In this document: one piece after another, positions 8,539 through 16,946 of the stretch
How positions within the stretch are numbered: the first letter of the stretch is position 1
Layout of the letters: each line of letters opens with the position of its first letter
NCBI RefSeq assembly: GCF_047030795.1
Contig: NZ_JBKYIC010000002.1
Length of the DNA stretch: 64,000 nucleotides
Reading direction: 5' to 3' (one strand)
From: Frisingicoccus sp902471845
Lineage (GTDB): Bacteria > Bacillota > Clostridia > Lachnospirales > Lachnospiraceae
Program-made: the position numbers and the translations under genes
Notes under the pieces: generated by a model
The model's database searches: none
Told to the model about the DNA's origin: nothing
What the model saw: the letters and a program-made list of their open reading frames with translations, nothing else

Positions 8539-9462
8539 ATGAACGAATATGTCATAGAGACGAAACAGGTTACGAAGGCCTATGGTTCCTTCCTTGCGTT
8601 GAATCATGTGAATATCCATGTAAAGCGGGGAGAAATTTATGGACTGATTGGTGATAACGGCGCAGGAAAGAGTACACTCTTAAAATTGTTGGCCGGCCAC
8701 AGTTATGTGACGGAGGGGGAAGTACAGCTCTTTGGAACATATGGTGAAAAAGAGCTGGAGAATTCCAGAAGGAAAATCGGCTTTATGATTGAACAGCCCG
8801 GATTTTTTCCGAATATGACAGTGGAACAGACGTTGACTTATTATTGTATCCAAAAGGGAATTCCAAATCGAAAAAAAGTGGATGAGATGCTGAAACTGAC
8901 CGGCATTGGTGAAAAGAGAAGAAGCAGATGCAAAAATCTTTCGTTGGGTCAGAAGCAGAGACTCGGTCTTGCCATTGCCATGATTGGGGAGCCCCAGGTC
9001 CTGGTGCTGGATGAGCCGATCAATGGTCTGGATCCAAGCGGTATTCTGGAGTTTCGCCATTTGCTTCAGCGTTTAAATGAGGAAAAAAATATTACTATTT
9101 TGCTTTCAAGTCATATATTGACCGAATTGCAGCAGATTGCGACAATGTATGGATTTTTAAATAGAGGGATCCTGATTGAAGAAATCTCAGCCCATGCCCT
9201 GCAGGAAAAATGTTCAGATTGTATTGAGATCGTACTTTCTGATGTGGAGAAATATGCGGTCTTGATGGAAAAAAGTTTTCCGGCCGAAACCTATAAGATA
9301 CTTCCGGAAAATAATATCCGCATTTATAAGCCGCAGCATCCGGCAGAGGTTTATAGTAAACTTGCTTCTGAAAATGATATTTACATTACCGGAATGAAAA
9401 CCATACAGACATCTTTAGAGGATTATTATATGGAATTAAAGAAGAGAGGTGGAGTACAATGA
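8539..9462 (+). CDS. ABC transporter ATPase, BcrA/LanF type
   Basis: A 307-residue ATPase of the bacitracin/lantibiotic immunity type. Walker A is GDNGAGKST, the signature LSLGQKQRLG, Walker B LVLDEPINGLD, and the switch His is in SSHIL. About 90 residues follow the core domain, as in BcrA and LanF proteins. It overlaps the permease gene by four bases (ATGA), showing they act together. A pump of this type removes peptide antibiotics from the membrane or cell wall precursor. The ribosome site is GGAGG. Confidence 0.88.
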   Translation: MNEYVIETKQVTKAYGSFLALNHVNIHVKRGEIYGLIGDNGAGKSTLLKLLAGHSYVTEGEVQLFGTYGEKELENSRRKIGFMIEQPGFFPNMTVEQTLTYYCIQKGIPNRKKVDEMLKLTGIGEKRRSRCKNLSLGQKQRLGLAIAMIGEPQVLVLDEPINGLDPSGILEFRHLLQRLNEEKNITILLSSHILTELQQIATMYGFLNRGILIEEISAHALQEKCSDCIEIVLSDVEKYAVLMEKSFPAETYKILPENNIRIYKPQHPAEVYSKLASENDIYITGMKTIQTSLEDYYMELKKRGGVQ

Positions 9463-10232
9463 TGAACTATATAAAAAGTGAATTTTACCGGATATTTCAC
9501 GGCAGAGAAATTTACCGTTTTATAATCATTCTGGCTCTTTTGGCATTTTCATTTAATGCTGTGTTGGCCTGGTTTCGGAGAATGGATGATTTTCCCTATG
9601 GTATTACCTCTTACTCTTATTCGAATTTAGTTGCCAGCCCTCTGATCTTTGGTCTGATGGGCACTGTTGTTGGAATGATTCTCTATGAAGGAAATCGAAG
9701 AAACGGAAATCTGAAAAATACGGTGGCCTTCGGTATTTCAAGAACCAAAATTTTTATTTCTGAATGTATTGTGACGACCATCATATCCTTGATTTCGATG
9801 GTTATTATCCTGGCGGTCTACATCGGGAGTGCGGTGATGCTTTTGGAGCAGGCCGGTCCGGTGGAGTTAAATGATTTGCTGACGGAGGTTCCGGCCGTGT
9901 TTTTAATCGCAGTGGCCTGCCTTATTTCCGGGATTGTCTGCATCGAGGCTTTCGGAAAAAGTTCGACAGGAATTATCATTTGGGCGGCGATTTGGTTTAT
10001 TCTTCCAAAGGTATTCTTTTACCTGGGACTTCGTGTCGATGTGCTTTATGATATCGCGATGTGGATGCCGTCGAATTTCTTTGGAACAAGTGGGATGAGT
10101 GTCAATATGAGCCAGTGTATTACGGCATGGGAAACGGCTGGCGGCATGGCGAGGTGCCTGATTTCCGGAGCGGCCGGAGTCGTTGCTTTTTTGGCCGCAG
10201 GCATTTTATTATTAAGAAAAAGAGAATTGTGA
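9459..10232 (+). CDS. ABC-2 type permease of the BcrA-like transporter
   Basis: A 257-residue polytopic membrane protein with about six TM helices. The first is near residues 18-38 and the last ends in VVAFLAAGILLL followed by a basic RKREL tail. Its size and its four-base overlap with the ATPase gene fit LanE/LanG or BcrB-like permeases. It likely forms a complex with two copies of the ATPase. The kinase gene begins 30 bases later behind GGAGGAGG. Confidence 0.82.
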   Translation: MMNYIKSEFYRIFHGREIYRFIIILALLAFSFNAVLAWFRRMDDFPYGITSYSYSNLVASPLIFGLMGTVVGMILYEGNRRNGNLKNTVAFGISRTKIFISECIVTTIISLISMVIILAVYIGSAVMLLEQAGPVELNDLLTEVPAVFLIAVACLISGIVCIEAFGKSSTGIIIWAAIWFILPKVFFYLGLRVDVLYDIAMWMPSNFFGTSGMSVNMSQCITAWETAGGMARCLISGAAGVVAFLAAGILLLRKREL

Positions 10233-10262
10233 TCAGCAATCTGGTTTTGGAGGAGGAGTGAA

Positions 10263-11225
10263 ATGATTTATTTCATTTTAGTTGTTATAACGATTATAGG
10301 CATTTACTTTGCATTTCGCTATATATCACTTTTATATGCTTTTCGCAAAATGAAAAAAGAAATGTGTGACATACAAAAAGATCTTACCCAAAACCAGATG
10401 CTTCATATGCCGGTGCCAAATCAGCATTTGGCAGAAGTTGTGTGTGAGTTTAACACCACTTTGGAAGGCATACAAAAAGAACGGCAAAAATATGAAAAAA
10501 GAGAGAAAGAATTTCAGAAACAGATAGAGAATATCAGCCATGATCTGCGGACGCCTTTGACAGTGATTCTTGGATATTTAAAATTTATCAAAAATAAACC
10601 ATACATTACACAGGATAAGGAATTAAAAGAGACGATAGAGATTATTGAGTATAAAGCGGAGACGATGAAGAATCTTGTGACCCAGTTTTATGAGTTTTCA
10701 CGGTTAAATGCGGGGGATTACAAATTGAAGATGGACGGCGTGGATATTTCCCGAACCTTAAGAGAGTCTCTTGCAGGAAATTATCAGGTTCTGCAGCAGT
10801 CGGATTTAAATGTGGTTGTAGATATACCGGAGCATCCCATCTGGGTTCTGGGTGAAGCGGCAGCTTTGGAGCGCATATTTCTCAATCTGCTGCAAAACGC
10901 CGGACGATATGCCGACACCTGTTTGAATATTGTGGTTCGAGAGGCTGCTGAAAATGTAATCATTTCTTTTATGAATGATACAAAAGTATTGTCAGAAGAG
11001 GAAGTTTCTCACTTATTTGACAGATTTTATATGCAGGATCATTCACGAAATCAGGGAGGTACAGGTTTAGGATTGACAGTGGCAAAATCATTAGCGGAAG
11101 AAATGGGCGGAACATTGAGAGTCGGCATGGATACGTCAGGGCCATTAGAACCGGAGAGCGGCAAATCAATGATCTGTTTTGAACTGTCTATGCCAGTAGT
11201 GAAAAACAGGTCGGGATGCGAATAG
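10263..11225 (+). CDS. sensor histidine kinase, intramembrane-sensing type
   Basis: A 320-residue kinase. The only evident membrane segment is at residues 2-24, followed by a long charged coil to about residue 85. The phospho-acceptor is His93 in ENISHDLRTPLT. The ATPase domain shows NLLQNAGRYA (N box) and GGTGLGLTVAK (G box). With almost no extracytoplasmic part, it cannot bind a ligand outside by itself. Known kinases of this build sense through the neighbouring transporter, here the ATPase/permease directly upstream. The cognate regulator is probably the one at 7733, three genes upstream. Confidence 0.88.
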   Translation: MIYFILVVITIIGIYFAFRYISLLYAFRKMKKEMCDIQKDLTQNQMLHMPVPNQHLAEVVCEFNTTLEGIQKERQKYEKREKEFQKQIENISHDLRTPLTVILGYLKFIKNKPYITQDKELKETIEIIEYKAETMKNLVTQFYEFSRLNAGDYKLKMDGVDISRTLRESLAGNYQVLQQSDLNVVVDIPEHPIWVLGEAAALERIFLNLLQNAGRYADTCLNIVVREAAENVIISFMNDTKVLSEEEVSHLFDRFYMQDHSRNQGGTGLGLTVAKSLAEEMGGTLRVGMDTSGPLEPESGKSMICFELSMPVVKNRSGCE

Positions 11226-11299
11226 AAAACTGCAAAAGAAACACAGGGGTTGTTCCGGAGGGTGCTAAGAGAGCCGATAAAAGAGGATGGTGGAAATAA

Positions 11300-11986
11300 A
11301 TGAAACGAATTTTACTGGTCGAGGACGACTTGAGTTTGATAAACGGTTTGTCTTTTGCTGTAAAAAAGCATGGATATTTACTTGATGTTGCACATACCAT
11401 CGATGAAACGGACAGGTTATGGCAAAACGGGAAATATGATCTGGTAATTTTGGACGTATCCTTGCCGGATGGCTCTGGATTTGATATATGCAAAAGTATA
11501 CGGCAGACATCGAAAGTGCCGATTATGTTCCTAACGGCAATGGATGAAGAAACGAATATTATCATGGGGCTTGACATCGGTGGCGATGACTATATAACGA
11601 AACCGTTCAAGCTGGCCATCTTTATGTCGCGGATTAATGCCCTGCTCCGCAGAAGTGATAACTTTAACCAGGCAGACACAGAATTGAGTTCCAGCGGGAT
11701 TAGGATCCGGCTCCTGAAAAGCGAAGTATATAAAAACAATAAGCTGGTTGAATTAACGGCAAGCGAATATAAGCTGCTGTGCCTGTTTATGCAAAATCCC
11801 GATCAGGTGCTTTCACCGGAACAGATTTTAAATAGGCTGTGGGATTGCGATGAAAATTATATAGATAATAATTCTCTTACGGTGTATATACGCAGATTGA
11901 GGACAAAAATTGAAGATGATCCGGGTAATCCTAAACGGATCGTAACGGTTCGCCGTATGGGGTATAAATGGATTACGGAGGATTAA
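11300..11986 (+). CDS. OmpR-family response regulator (Bce-like module)
   Basis: A 228-residue regulator with acidic pocket LVEDD, phospho-acceptor Asp52 in ILDVSLPDG, switch Thr in FLTAMD, Lys in TKPF, and a winged helix ending VRRMGYKW. It heads a second module of regulator, kinase, ATPase and large permease, the gene content of BceRS-BceAB-type peptide-antibiotic detoxification. The kinase start lies only nine bases after the regulator stop. A GAGGATGG ribosome site precedes the ATG. The gap to the previous kinase is only 74 bases and shows no terminator, so both modules could be partly cotranscribed. Confidence 0.88.
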   Translation: MKRILLVEDDLSLINGLSFAVKKHGYLLDVAHTIDETDRLWQNGKYDLVILDVSLPDGSGFDICKSIRQTSKVPIMFLTAMDEETNIIMGLDIGGDDYITKPFKLAIFMSRINALLRRSDNFNQADTELSSSGIRIRLLKSEVYKNNKLVELTASEYKLLCLFMQNPDQVLSPEQILNRLWDCDENYIDNNSLTVYIRRLRTKIEDDPGNPKRIVTVRRMGYKWITED

Positions 11987-11994
11987 GGCGCATC

Positions 11995-13032
11995 ATGAGA
12001 ATACTGGCAAATAAAAAAATTAAATCCCTATTTTGCATAAACTTAATCTGTATATTGATATTTTCCCTTCTGTCTGTGGTATTTATAGTTTTTGAACTTA
12101 ATAATGGGGCATTTTATATTCTGCTGTGTGCCCTGGTCATGTGTATTGTAATCCTGGCAGCTTGTTATGGATATTTCAGAGAACAGAATGAAATCATGGA
12201 AAGTGCAGTAATGCAAATTACAGAATATATCTCCGGCAATCGGGAGGCGCGGATTGTATGTGATGAGGAAGGGGAAATGTACAGGCTGTTTCATGAAGTG
12301 AATACTCTGGTTGCCATTTTGAATGCACACGTAGAAAATGAGAGAAAAGCCAAACAGTTTTTGAAAAATACCATATCGGATATTTCCCATCAGTTGAAAA
12401 CGCCCCTTGCGGCGCTGAATATTTATAACGGACTTCTGCAGGAGGAAACAGAAGAACTGCCGAAGCTTCAGGAGTTTACGGTACTTTCGGAAAAGGAATT
12501 AGACCGGATCGAAATGCTGGTACAGAATCTATTGAAAATCACGAGGCTGGATGCGGGCTCCATTGTGTTTGAAACGACTTCTGAGAATGTGGCGGATATG
12601 ATAGGAGAGGTCGAACTGCACTTTGCATACCGTGCAAAGCAGGAGGAGAAGGAATTGGTTCTGTCCGGGAATGAGCATATTTCGTTGCTTTGTGACCGCG
12701 ACTGGATGATAGAAGCACTGGAAAATATTGTGAAAAATGCCTTTGACCATACAGAGAAAGGAGATTTTATCCAAATTAAGTGGAAACAGTCTGCATCCAT
12801 GGTTCAGATTATTATAAAGGATAATGGCAGCGGCATCCATCCGGAGGATCTGCATCATATCTTCAAACGGTTTTACCGAAGTCGGTTTTCAAAAGATAAG
12901 CAGGGAATCGGTCTTGGACTCCCTCTTACAAAAATGATAGTTGAAGCACACAATGGTACGATTGAAGTAGATAGTGAACTGGGAGCTGGCACTTCATTCA
13001 TCCTGAATTTTTTGATTCCTACAAAATTGTAG
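11995..13032 (+). CDS. sensor histidine kinase (Bce-like module)
   Basis: A 345-residue kinase with two closely spaced TM helices (about residues 10-32 and 38-60) joined by a very short loop (ELNNGAF), the hallmark of BceS-type intramembrane sensors. The phospho-acceptor is His132 in SDISHQLKTPLA. The N box is IVKNAFDHTEKG and the G box GIGLGLPLTK. Signal input is expected from the adjacent permease. The ATG at 11995 is preceded by AAGGCG; an in-frame ATG at 11968 lies inside the regulator gene and has no ribosome site. Confidence 0.88.
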   Translation: MRILANKKIKSLFCINLICILIFSLLSVVFIVFELNNGAFYILLCALVMCIVILAACYGYFREQNEIMESAVMQITEYISGNREARIVCDEEGEMYRLFHEVNTLVAILNAHVENERKAKQFLKNTISDISHQLKTPLAALNIYNGLLQEETEELPKLQEFTVLSEKELDRIEMLVQNLLKITRLDAGSIVFETTSENVADMIGEVELHFAYRAKQEEKELVLSGNEHISLLCDRDWMIEALENIVKNAFDHTEKGDFIQIKWKQSASMVQIIIKDNGSGIHPEDLHHIFKRFYRSRFSKDKQGIGLGLPLTKMIVEAHNGTIEVDSELGAGTSFILNFLIPTKL

Positions 13033-13071
13033 GATTACAGTAATGTTTCTGTAGGAAACGGATGGTATTCT
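13028..13071 (+). promoter_or_regulatory. candidate regulated promoter of the LolD-like ATPase/permease
   Basis: TGTAGGA occurs at 13028-13034 and again at 13050-13056, 22 bases (two helical turns) apart, and TTACA/TGTAG form an inverted pair between them. A -10-like TATTCT is at 13066-13071 with no good -35 box. This looks like an activator-dependent promoter used by the regulator at 11300, but it is only a pattern-based guess. Confidence 0.4.
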
Positions 13072-13105
13072 ACCAGTAGAAATCAAAGAAAGAGGTGCTT
13101 ATCAC

Positions 13106-13789
13106 ATGGATTTGTTAGAAGTGAAATCAATTTCCAAAACTTACGGCAGCGGTGAAACAGCCGTCCATGCGTTAAAAAAGGTCAGCTTTTCTGTCTCAAA
13201 AGGCGAATATGTGGCGATTGTCGGTGAATCTGGTTCCGGCAAAAGTACGCTTCTTAATATGCTTGGAGCACTTGATACACCCACATCCGGCAAAGTGCTG
13301 ATTGATGGCAAGGATATTTTTTCCATGAAAGATAGTAAGCTGACGATTTTCCGTCGCCGGAATATCGGCTTTATTTTCCAGGCATTTAACCTGATTCCGG
13401 AGCTGACTGTTGAGCAGAATATGATTTTCCCTGTGTTGCTGGATTACCAGAAACCAAATAGAAAATATCTGGAAGAATTGCTTGAGGTGCTGAATCTGAA
13501 GGAACGAAGGAATCATCTGCCGAGCCAGTTATCCGGTGGACAGCAGCAGAGAGTGGCGATAGGGCGTGCGCTTATTACGCGTCCATCCCTGATTCTTGCC
13601 GATGAGCCGACGGGAAATCTGGATTCTCAGAACAGCAGTGAGGTGATCGCCCTTCTAAAAGAAGCTTCCAGAAAATACGAACAGACCATAATCATGATTA
13701 CTCATAATCGAAGTATTGCACAGACCGCTGACCGGGTGTTGAACGTATCGGACGGTATACTGACTGATCTGGGGAGGTGCAGCGAATGA
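13106..13789 (+). CDS. ABC transporter ATPase, LolD/MacB/BceA type
   Basis: A 227-residue ATPase with Walker A GESGSGKST, signature LSGGQQQRVAIGRAL, Walker B LILADEPTGNLD and switch His in ITHN. The LADEPTGNLDS motif is typical of the group that powers MacB/FtsX-fold permeases by mechanotransmission rather than by classic transport. It overlaps the permease gene by four bases. It is preceded by AAGAGGTG. Together with the permease it probably protects against, or reports, an envelope-active peptide. Confidence 0.9.
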   Translation: MDLLEVKSISKTYGSGETAVHALKKVSFSVSKGEYVAIVGESGSGKSTLLNMLGALDTPTSGKVLIDGKDIFSMKDSKLTIFRRRNIGFIFQAFNLIPELTVEQNMIFPVLLDYQKPNRKYLEELLEVLNLKERRNHLPSQLSGGQQQRVAIGRALITRPSLILADEPTGNLDSQNSSEVIALLKEASRKYEQTIIMITHNRSIAQTADRVLNVSDGILTDLGRCSE

Positions 13790-16116
13790 GAAGTTATTTA
13801 AGCCTTGTTCCGATTTCCGCAAAGGTACGCAGACGGCAGAACCGTATGACGCTTTTGTGTATTATTATTTCGGTATTTCTTGTAACAGCTATTTTTAGTG
13901 TTGCGGAAATGTTTATACGAACAGAAAATGCAACCATGCAGAAGAAACATGGGAGCTGGCATATCCAGTTGGAAAACATATCAAAGGATATGGCGGAAGA
14001 AATCAGTCTGCGATCCGATGTGACGGATATCGGCTGGTCAGATGCATTTAATTCGGATGCAGAGCAGCCATACTACATTAATGATAAAAAGGCTGCCCTG
14101 TACGGCTCGGATGAAACTTATATAGTCAGGCTTGCAAATGGTCTTGAAGAAGGTGATTTTCCCAAAAATGACAACGAAGTTATGCTCAGCGAAAATGCAA
14201 AGCTTGCTCTGAATGTACGGATTGGAGACAATGTGACTTTGCATACTCCTTCTGGAGATGAGGAGTTTACGGTATCTGGTTTTGGTTCGGATGACAGGAA
14301 ATATTACCAGGGACAAACATACATGGTTGCCGTGTACATGACACGGACAGCGTTTACCGGACTTATGGATAAAAACGGAGTACCGGGTGATCCAATATGT
14401 TATATACAGTTTCAGGACGCATCGAAAGCTTCCAAAGCGATTTCAGAAATCAGTCAGCAGTATGACCTGCCGGAAGGCAGTATTTCAGAAAACACTGCCA
14501 TTATGGGCGTTTCAGGACAAAGCAGCAGTAAATCCATGCAAAATATCTATGGAATAGCAGCGGTTCTGTTTATTTTGGTATTGCTGGCGGGTGTATTGAT
14601 GATTTCCGGAAGCCTGAACAGCAATGTTGCCCAGAGAACAAAATTCTTTGGTATGATGCGCTGTATTGGCGCAAGCCGTCAGCAGATTATCCGGTTTGTG
14701 CGTTTGGAAGCGCTGAACTGGTGTAAAACGGCGATACCGATTGGCCTGATTTTGGGAATAGTGGCGAGCTGTGGTATCTGTGCATATATGCATTATGGTA
14801 TTGGCGGCGAATGGATGAGTATGCCGGTTTTTGCCATCAGTCCGGTCGGATTGGTCAGCGGAGTGGCGGTTGGGATTGTTACCGTGCTTTTAGCGGCACA
14901 GTCTCCTGCTAAACATGCCGCAAAAGTTTCTCCAATGTCTGCCGTTTCTGGTAATGCAGAAACAGTATCTTCCGTAAGACATGGGACAAAACGGAACTTT
15001 GGCAGGATTGAGAGGGTATTGGGCGTTCATCATGCAACAGCATCCGGGAAAAACTGGTTTCTGATGACGGCGTCTTTTGCACTCAGTATTATTTTGTTTC
15101 TTTGCTTTTCGCTTGGAATGGATTTTGCACAGGGAATGATGCCTACTTTGAAATCATGGCAGCCGGATATCACGCTTAACGGCTACGCTAACGCACTTGT
15201 GTTGGAACAGAATTTAACAGATGAAATCAAGGGGATACCAGGGGTGAAACAAGTTTTTGCCAGCTCTTATCTGGACAGCGTTCCGGTAGTCTCATCCCGT
15301 GAGGGGATTGACCATATCAATTTGGAATCCTATGACGATTTTCTCATGGAAAGGGCAAAAGAGGATATTGTTCAGGGCGATTTATCCGACCTTGCCGGGG
15401 ACAGCAACAAGGTTATGACGGTCTATAATAAGGATAATCCACTGAAAGTGGGTGATACCCTTCAGATTGCGGGAAAAGAGGTTGAGATTACCTGCGCAGT
15501 TTCGTCAGGTGTGTTCCCAAGTGAACTGCTTGTCATCTGTTCTCAGGAAACTTTTGAACAACTGACAGGAAAACAAAATTATACAATGATTGGTATACAG
15601 TTAAATGGAAACGCAGATGATGAGACAGTACAGAATATCAGTAACCTTGTGAACGGGGATGTGATTTTTACGGACAGCAGAGAAATCAACAGGGAAAGCA
15701 ATCTAACCTATTTGGCAACAAAGGCTCTGGTATATGGATTCCTGATAATTATAGGCCTGATTACGATGTTCTATATTATTAACAGTATTTCAATCAGCGT
15801 ATCGGCCCGGACAAAACAATACGGGGCTATGCGTGCTGTCGGTATGGATGGCAGACAGCTTACCAGGATGATTTCCACGGAAGCATTTACTTATGCCTTT
15901 TCAGGTCTGATAGCCGGCAGTGCGATTGGGATTCCACTTCATTATTTTTTGTATACCCGATTAGTTACGCGGTATTTCGGAAAAATATGGCATCTGCCGG
16001 TGACAATGTTGTGTGTGATCATTATGTTTGTTGTTATCTGCGCTGCCATTGCAGTGTACGCTCCCGCAAAACGTATGAGAAACATGGCCATAACAAAAAC
16101 GATAAATGACCTGTAA
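13786..16116 (+). CDS. ABC transporter permease, FtsX/MacB family, two-repeat form
   Basis: A 776-residue permease. The ATG at 13786 has GGAGG eight bases upstream; a GTG at 13777 falls within that site. TM1 is near residues 20-42, followed by an external domain of about 200 residues, then three TM helices with an FtsX domain (about 250-385). A second TM (about 420-445), a second external domain, and three final TM helices follow. This duplicated layout gives eight TM helices, unlike classical BceB, which has ten with one external domain. External domains are likely involved in peptide binding. A strong terminator follows. Confidence 0.87.
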   Translation: MRSYLSLVPISAKVRRRQNRMTLLCIIISVFLVTAIFSVAEMFIRTENATMQKKHGSWHIQLENISKDMAEEISLRSDVTDIGWSDAFNSDAEQPYYINDKKAALYGSDETYIVRLANGLEEGDFPKNDNEVMLSENAKLALNVRIGDNVTLHTPSGDEEFTVSGFGSDDRKYYQGQTYMVAVYMTRTAFTGLMDKNGVPGDPICYIQFQDASKASKAISEISQQYDLPEGSISENTAIMGVSGQSSSKSMQNIYGIAAVLFILVLLAGVLMISGSLNSNVAQRTKFFGMMRCIGASRQQIIRFVRLEALNWCKTAIPIGLILGIVASCGICAYMHYGIGGEWMSMPVFAISPVGLVSGVAVGIVTVLLAAQSPAKHAAKVSPMSAVSGNAETVSSVRHGTKRNFGRIERVLGVHHATASGKNWFLMTASFALSIILFLCFSLGMDFAQGMMPTLKSWQPDITLNGYANALVLEQNLTDEIKGIPGVKQVFASSYLDSVPVVSSREGIDHINLESYDDFLMERAKEDIVQGDLSDLAGDSNKVMTVYNKDNPLKVGDTLQIAGKEVEITCAVSSGVFPSELLVICSQETFEQLTGKQNYTMIGIQLNGNADDETVQNISNLVNGDVIFTDSREINRESNLTYLATKALVYGFLIIIGLITMFYIINSISISVSARTKQYGAMRAVGMDGRQLTRMISTEAFTYAFSGLIAGSAIGIPLHYFLYTRLVTRYFGKIWHLPVTMLCVIIMFVVICAAIAVYAPAKRMRNMAITKTINDL

Positions 16117-16154
16117 ATAGAGCGATAGAAAAAGTTATTCAAAGAGTACTAAAA

Positions 16155-16197
16155 AAAGAACTGAGATGTGAGGGTGTATATCTCAGTTCTTTCGTTT
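16155..16197 (+). terminator. intrinsic terminator after the FtsX-type permease
   Basis: AAAGAACTGAGAT (16155-16167) pairs perfectly with ATCTCAGTTCTTT (16180-16192), with a T-rich stretch after it. It ends the second peptide-resistance module. Confidence 0.85.
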
Positions 16198-16246
16198 TCA
16201 TTTTTATAATCTTTGTTTGAACATTCGCATTGAGCTTGCTCAATTT

Positions 16247-16498
16247 GCATTGCGCCCACTCAAAAAGCTACGCTTTTTTCGTTGACGGCATTCGCCTTAT
16301 AAAAACTGAATCTGCCAAAACTGCTTGCAAGCAATCGTTTTGTCGTCTTCTGTTTTTGCAATGCCTGTGAAATAATTCGCATTGCGCCCGTTCAGAAAAA
16401 CTCCGTTTTTCTTCACTGACGGCATTCGCCTTATAAAAACTGAATCTGCCAAAATTGTCTGTAAACAGCCATTTTGTCAGCTTCTGTTTTTGCAATGC
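16247..16498. repeat. two tandem ~120-bp repeat copies, period 132 bp, downstream of rpsT
   Basis: Copy 1 runs from GCATTGCGCCC at 16247 to TGCAATGC at 16364; copy 2 from the same words at 16379 to 16498. Blocks such as GACGGCATTCGCCTTATAAA and ACTGAATCTGCCAAAA are identical in both. Each copy carries an A/T-rich hairpin (AAAAAGC-TA-GCTTTTT near 16262-16279, and AGAAAAAC-TCCG-TTTTTCT near 16394-16412) and ends in CTGTTTTTGCAATG. On the minus strand the pair lies directly after the rpsT stop. A 75-codon open frame across it is not convincing as a gene. This accounts for most of the 390-base gap without genes. Confidence 0.8.
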
Positions 16499-16505
16499 TC
16501 ATTGC

Positions 16506-16769
16506 TTACGCCATTTTGTTAACAGCAAGGTTCAAACGGCTGATTTTTCTGGAAGCAGTATTCTTATGGTATACGCCTTTGGAAGCTGCTTTATCTATAG
16601 CGCTGGTAGCTTTTAATAATTCAGCTTTAGCCAGTTCTTTATCATTCGCTGCGATAGCTGCGTCTACTTTTTTGACAGCAGTTTTAACAGCGGATTTTGT
16701 CATCTTATTTCTTAAAGCCTTTGTCTGAGTTACAAGGATTCTTTTCTTTGCAGATTTGATGTTAGCCAA
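16506..16769 (-). CDS. rpsT: 30S ribosomal protein S20
   Basis: An 87-residue basic protein of the small ribosomal subunit that binds 16S rRNA. The start is a TTG at 16769, giving the family N-terminus (M)ANIKSAKKRILVTQ with GGGAGG six to seven bases upstream. A GTG nine bases earlier is part of that ribosome site and is rejected. Lys/Ala-rich helices fill the rest, ending NLAVNKMA. It diverges from gpr, the arrangement seen in Bacillus. A TTG start and a long leader of about 80 bases suggest translational tuning. Confidence 0.95.
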   Translation of the reverse strand: MANIKSAKKRILVTQTKALRNKMTKSAVKTAVKKVDAAIAANDKELAKAELLKATSAIDKAASKGVYHKNTASRKISRLNLAVNKMA

Positions 16770-16855
16770 TCTGGACACCTCCCTTTACTGAATATTTTTC
16801 ATGTGTATATTCATTAAAGCCGGACACGGACGTTCTAATGTAAACATACCCTTAT

Positions 16856-16884
16856 ATAATAAGAGAATCTTTTGCAATTGTCAA
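16856..16884 (-). promoter_or_regulatory. sigma-A promoter of rpsT
   Basis: On the minus strand, TTGACA (16879-16884), 17-base spacer, TATTAT (16856-16861). Transcription would begin near 16849, leaving a leader of about 80 bases before the TTG start. It overlaps the candidate gpr promoter on the other strand. Confidence 0.8.
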
Positions 16885-16893
16885 TACATAATC
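16865..16893 (+). promoter_or_regulatory. possible sigma-G-type promoter of gpr
   Basis: GAATC (16865-16869), 17 bases, CATAATC (16887-16893) approximates the forespore sigma-G consensus (GNATR, then CATNNTA) with a mismatch in each box. The family is forespore-expressed in Bacillus, which supports the idea. Weak on its own. Confidence 0.35.
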
Positions 16894-16946
16894 CGAAATC
16901 TTTTGGAAAAAATTCATAGTAAAAAGCAGAGAAAAGGGGCGGATTT

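Noticed and set aside
16268..16495. A 75-codon minus-strand open frame across the repeat downstream of rpsT
   Set aside because: It is made of the two repeat copies and their hairpins, has no ribosome site and no protein-like composition.
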